Program-made: the position numbers and the translations under genes | In this document: positions 62,296 to 64,000 of the stretch, piece after piece | Position numbering within the stretch: the stretch's first letter is position 1 | Layout: each line of letters starts with the position of its first letter | NCBI RefSeq assembly: GCF_039595395.1 | Contig: NZ_JBCNLP010000005.1 | Span: 129,101-193,100 of the forward strand | Direction: 5' to 3' | Origin: Novosphingobium sp. | Lineage (GTDB): Bacteria; Pseudomonadota; Alphaproteobacteria; Sphingomonadales; Sphingomonadaceae | DNA length: 64,000 nucleotides | The notes under the pieces: generated by a model | Databases searched by the model: none | What the model was told of the DNA's origin: nothing | Seen by the model: the letters and a program-made list of their open reading frames with translations, nothing else

Positions 62296-63347
62296 GAGCG
62301 GTTTCCGTTCATTCCGGTTCGTAGCCGCATGAACTGAAGTAGTTGGCGCATTCGGCGGGCTTGAAGATGTCGACGAGCCTGCCGATGAGGTCCCAGAGGC
62401 CGGGGACGGTCCGTTCGCCGACCTTTCGCAGCATGGCCTTGAGGCGGGAGAAGGCTTTCTCGATGGGATTGAAGTTGGGGCTATAGGGCGGGAGGAAGCG
62501 CAAGGTGGCTCCTGCCGCTTCGATCCGTTCCCGCACGGCGGCGCGCTTGTCGCTCGACAGGTTGTCCATGATAACGACGTCGCCGCGCCGCAGCACCGGC
62601 ACCAGCACCTGAGCGACGTAGGCCTCGAACCAGTCGCCGTTGATCGGGCCATCGAGCACCATCGGTGCGACCATGCCGCTCATGCGCAGGCCAGCGACCA
62701 GCGTCGTGGTCTTGCGGCGACCATGCGGGAAGCCCATCCGCAGGCGCTTGCCCTTGTCGCAACGGCGGTGGCTGCGGGTCATATTGGTGGCGGTCCACGT
62801 CTCGTCGATGAAGACCAGGCGCTCGGGCTCCAGATCGAACTGGCCATCGAACCAGCGGCGTCGCTGGCTCAGGACGTCGGGGCGGTCCTGCTCGATCGCG
62901 TGGCCGGTCTTTTTTTCCGCGTGATGCCGTGACGCACGAAGAACCGATGCAGCGTGCCGATCCCGACGGGAGCGCCACGCTAGATCAGTCGCGCCTGGAT
63001 TTCGACTAGCGTTATGTCGCCCTGCTCGGCAAGCAAGCCATGGATGAAGGCGCCATGCGCCTCGATCCGCTCCGAATGCCGGTCTCCGCCACGCGGCTTG
63101 GCGATGGCCTGACCGCGTGCCAGCGCCAACTGCCGCCAGCGGATCGCACTCGACGCGCTGACATCAAAGCGGTCGGCCGCCGCGCGGCAGCTCAAACCGC
63201 CGTCAATCGCCGCTACAACCCTGTCCCGAAGATCCTGTGAAAGCGTTCGTGCCATCCATGCTGGCCTCCTGCCACCAGCAGGAAGCATGAATCACATCAC
63301 AGGAGACAAGGGAATCCCCGGCGATTTAGTTCGTGTGGAAACCGCTC
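62296..63347 (-). mobile_element. IS630-family insertion sequence, near full length but degenerate
   Basis: A 1052-bp element flanked by TA (62294-62295, 63348-63349), with ends GAGCGGTTTCC and, inverted, the same 11 bases. The transposase reads leftward from about 63288: LSQDLRDRVVAAIDGGLSCRAAADRFDVS, then LVEIQARLI followed by an amber codon at 62980. The frame then continues RGAPVGIGTLHRFFVRHGITRKK to a run of seven A plus G, where a -1 shift gives TGHAIEQDRPDVL and the DDE domain (FIDETWTATN, GDVVIMDNLSSDK, NPIEKAFSRLK, SSCGYEPE) ending at 62309. The A-run shift may be programmed, as in other IS630 members; the amber codon is probably inactivating. Confidence 0.87.
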
Positions 63348-63358
63348 TAAACGACAAC

Positions 63359-63378
63359 GCCACCCCGAAGGGTGGCGA
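63359..63378 (-). terminator. Terminator-like hairpin at the end of the rRNA operon
   Basis: An 8-bp stem CGCCACCC / GGGTGGCG with loop CGAA lies 18 bases past the tRNA-fMet 3' end. Read leftward it is followed by TTGTCGTTT. It is the likely end of the 16S-23S-5S-tRNA transcript. Confidence 0.7.
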
Positions 63379-63395
63379 TTGTAGTTCTATGGCCC

Positions 63396-63472
<77 letters not shown>

Positions 63473-63558
63473 TCAGGGTTTGCAAGAATGATCACGCCCC
63501 CAGCCATCCGGCATGGGGGGTGTGAATGGGTTTTTTTTTGAGCACGCTGGCGATAATG

Positions 63559-63673
63559 CCTGGCGACGACCTACTCTTCCAACGCTTGAGCGTTAGTACC
63601 ATTGGCGCGGACAGGTTTCACGGCCGAGTTCGAGATGGGATCGGGTGGGTCACTGTTGCTATGGTCACCAAGC
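63559..63673 (-). rRNA. rrf: 5S ribosomal RNA
   Basis: About 115 bases on the minus strand, beginning near GCTTGGTGACCATAGC, with the conserved GACCCACCCGATCCCATC and CGAACTCGGCCGTGAAAC stretches and ending CGTCGCCAGG. Termini are placed by the closing helix and may be off by a base or two. Confidence 0.93.
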
Positions 63674-63877
63674 AATATGGCCAGCGTGCTGCAGCGAGCA
63701 TGAGGCAGGTTCGTGACCTGCCTTGCGCAGGGTTACCCCTGTGCGGCTTGCTGTTGCGGTGTTTTTTAATCAGATGTTGTGATTGGCTGTGACGATTGTC
63801 CGCCTTCACGATGCGCTGCCTGGTTGATCTTTATGGGATCATCCTTTGTGCAGGCCTCTTAGTGATGGTGGGGTTCA

Positions 63878-64000
63878 TCAAGCATGAACAGAGTGATTAG
63901 GACCGGTTAGCTCCATGCGTTACCGCACTTCCACACCCGGCCTATCAACGTGATGGTCTATCACGACTCGAAGATACCTTATCTTGAGGGAGGCTTCCCG
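63878..64000 (-). rRNA. rrl: 23S ribosomal RNA, 3' end
   Basis: The minus strand shows GTTGATAGGCCGGGTGTGGA and GGAGCTAACCGGTCCTAATC, the conserved 3' end of 23S rRNA. The gene continues beyond the window. The mature 3' end is estimated near 63878. The ~200 bases between it and 5S are spacer. Confidence 0.9.

Overview
The window reads as a chromosomal segment of an alphaproteobacterium, most likely a member of the Sphingomonadales (Novosphingobium/Sphingobium-like). This is inferred from the GC-rich coding style, the 23S-5S-tRNA-fMet order at the right end, a Ti-type traA-oriT-traC-traD remnant, and several protein families typical of that group. No database search was possible.

1-9.7 kb: a catabolic-looking island. 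It holds the 3' end of a PEP-mutase/isocitrate-lyase family gene, a zinc alcohol dehydrogenase, an IclR regulator, an FAD-linked oxidase, a VOC protein, an uncharacterised protein and an alpha/beta hydrolase. Two paralogous modules stand out, each made of a two-part methyltransferase and a small coiled-coil protein, with the gene order swapped between them. Three palindromes of the form TCCG-N5-CGGA lie upstream of the IclR gene and of each module, which suggests one regulon.

9.7-23.7 kb: accessory metabolism. A secreted alpha/beta hydrolase is followed by a frameshifted subclass B3 metallo-beta-lactamase with a Glu in the first metal-ligand position, a Tat-exported DUF1838 protein, a PheC-like periplasmic protein, a TonB receptor and an FMN monooxygenase. 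A Tat-exported polysaccharide deacetylase, an SDR lacking its Tyr/Lys pair and a secreted SnoaL/NTF2-like protein form a compact operon. A 5'-truncated DUF3857/TPR gene closes the region.

23.9-33.6 kb: a decayed mobile region. It contains an internally deleted IS630 derivative, an outer-membrane barrel gene, IS5 and MNT-HEPN remnants, and a TraA relaxase-helicase pseudogene with five separate lesions. An intact-looking oriT follows, then traC and traD, a DUF6429 gene, a protein with two sigma-region-4-like segments, an ardC gene split inside its HEXXH motif by a 351-bp MITE-like insertion, and a truncated vsr.

33.6-61.7 kb: a surface-polysaccharide locus. A long leftward operon carries methyltransferases, the ABC exporter permease (KpsM) and co-polymerase-type protein (KpsE), ADP-heptose synthesis (hldE, hldD, gmhB), an AGE-family epimerase and a GT9-like glycosyltransferase. 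Divergent to it are kpsT, a Wza/KpsD-type lipoprotein and a GT4. Past an internally deleted IS630 copy lies an SDR / alpha-oxoamine synthase / 2436-residue type I PKS operon resembling the RkpH-RkpG-RkpA and WcbP-WcbT-WcbR sets of other capsule loci. A second GT4 and a CDP-alcohol phosphatidyltransferase follow. Together they look like an ABC-dependent, heptose-containing capsule with a dedicated polyketide-derived lipid.

61.7-64 kb: three nested insertion sequences (IS5, IS3, IS630), then tRNA-fMet, 5S rRNA and the 3' end of 23S rRNA, all on the minus strand.
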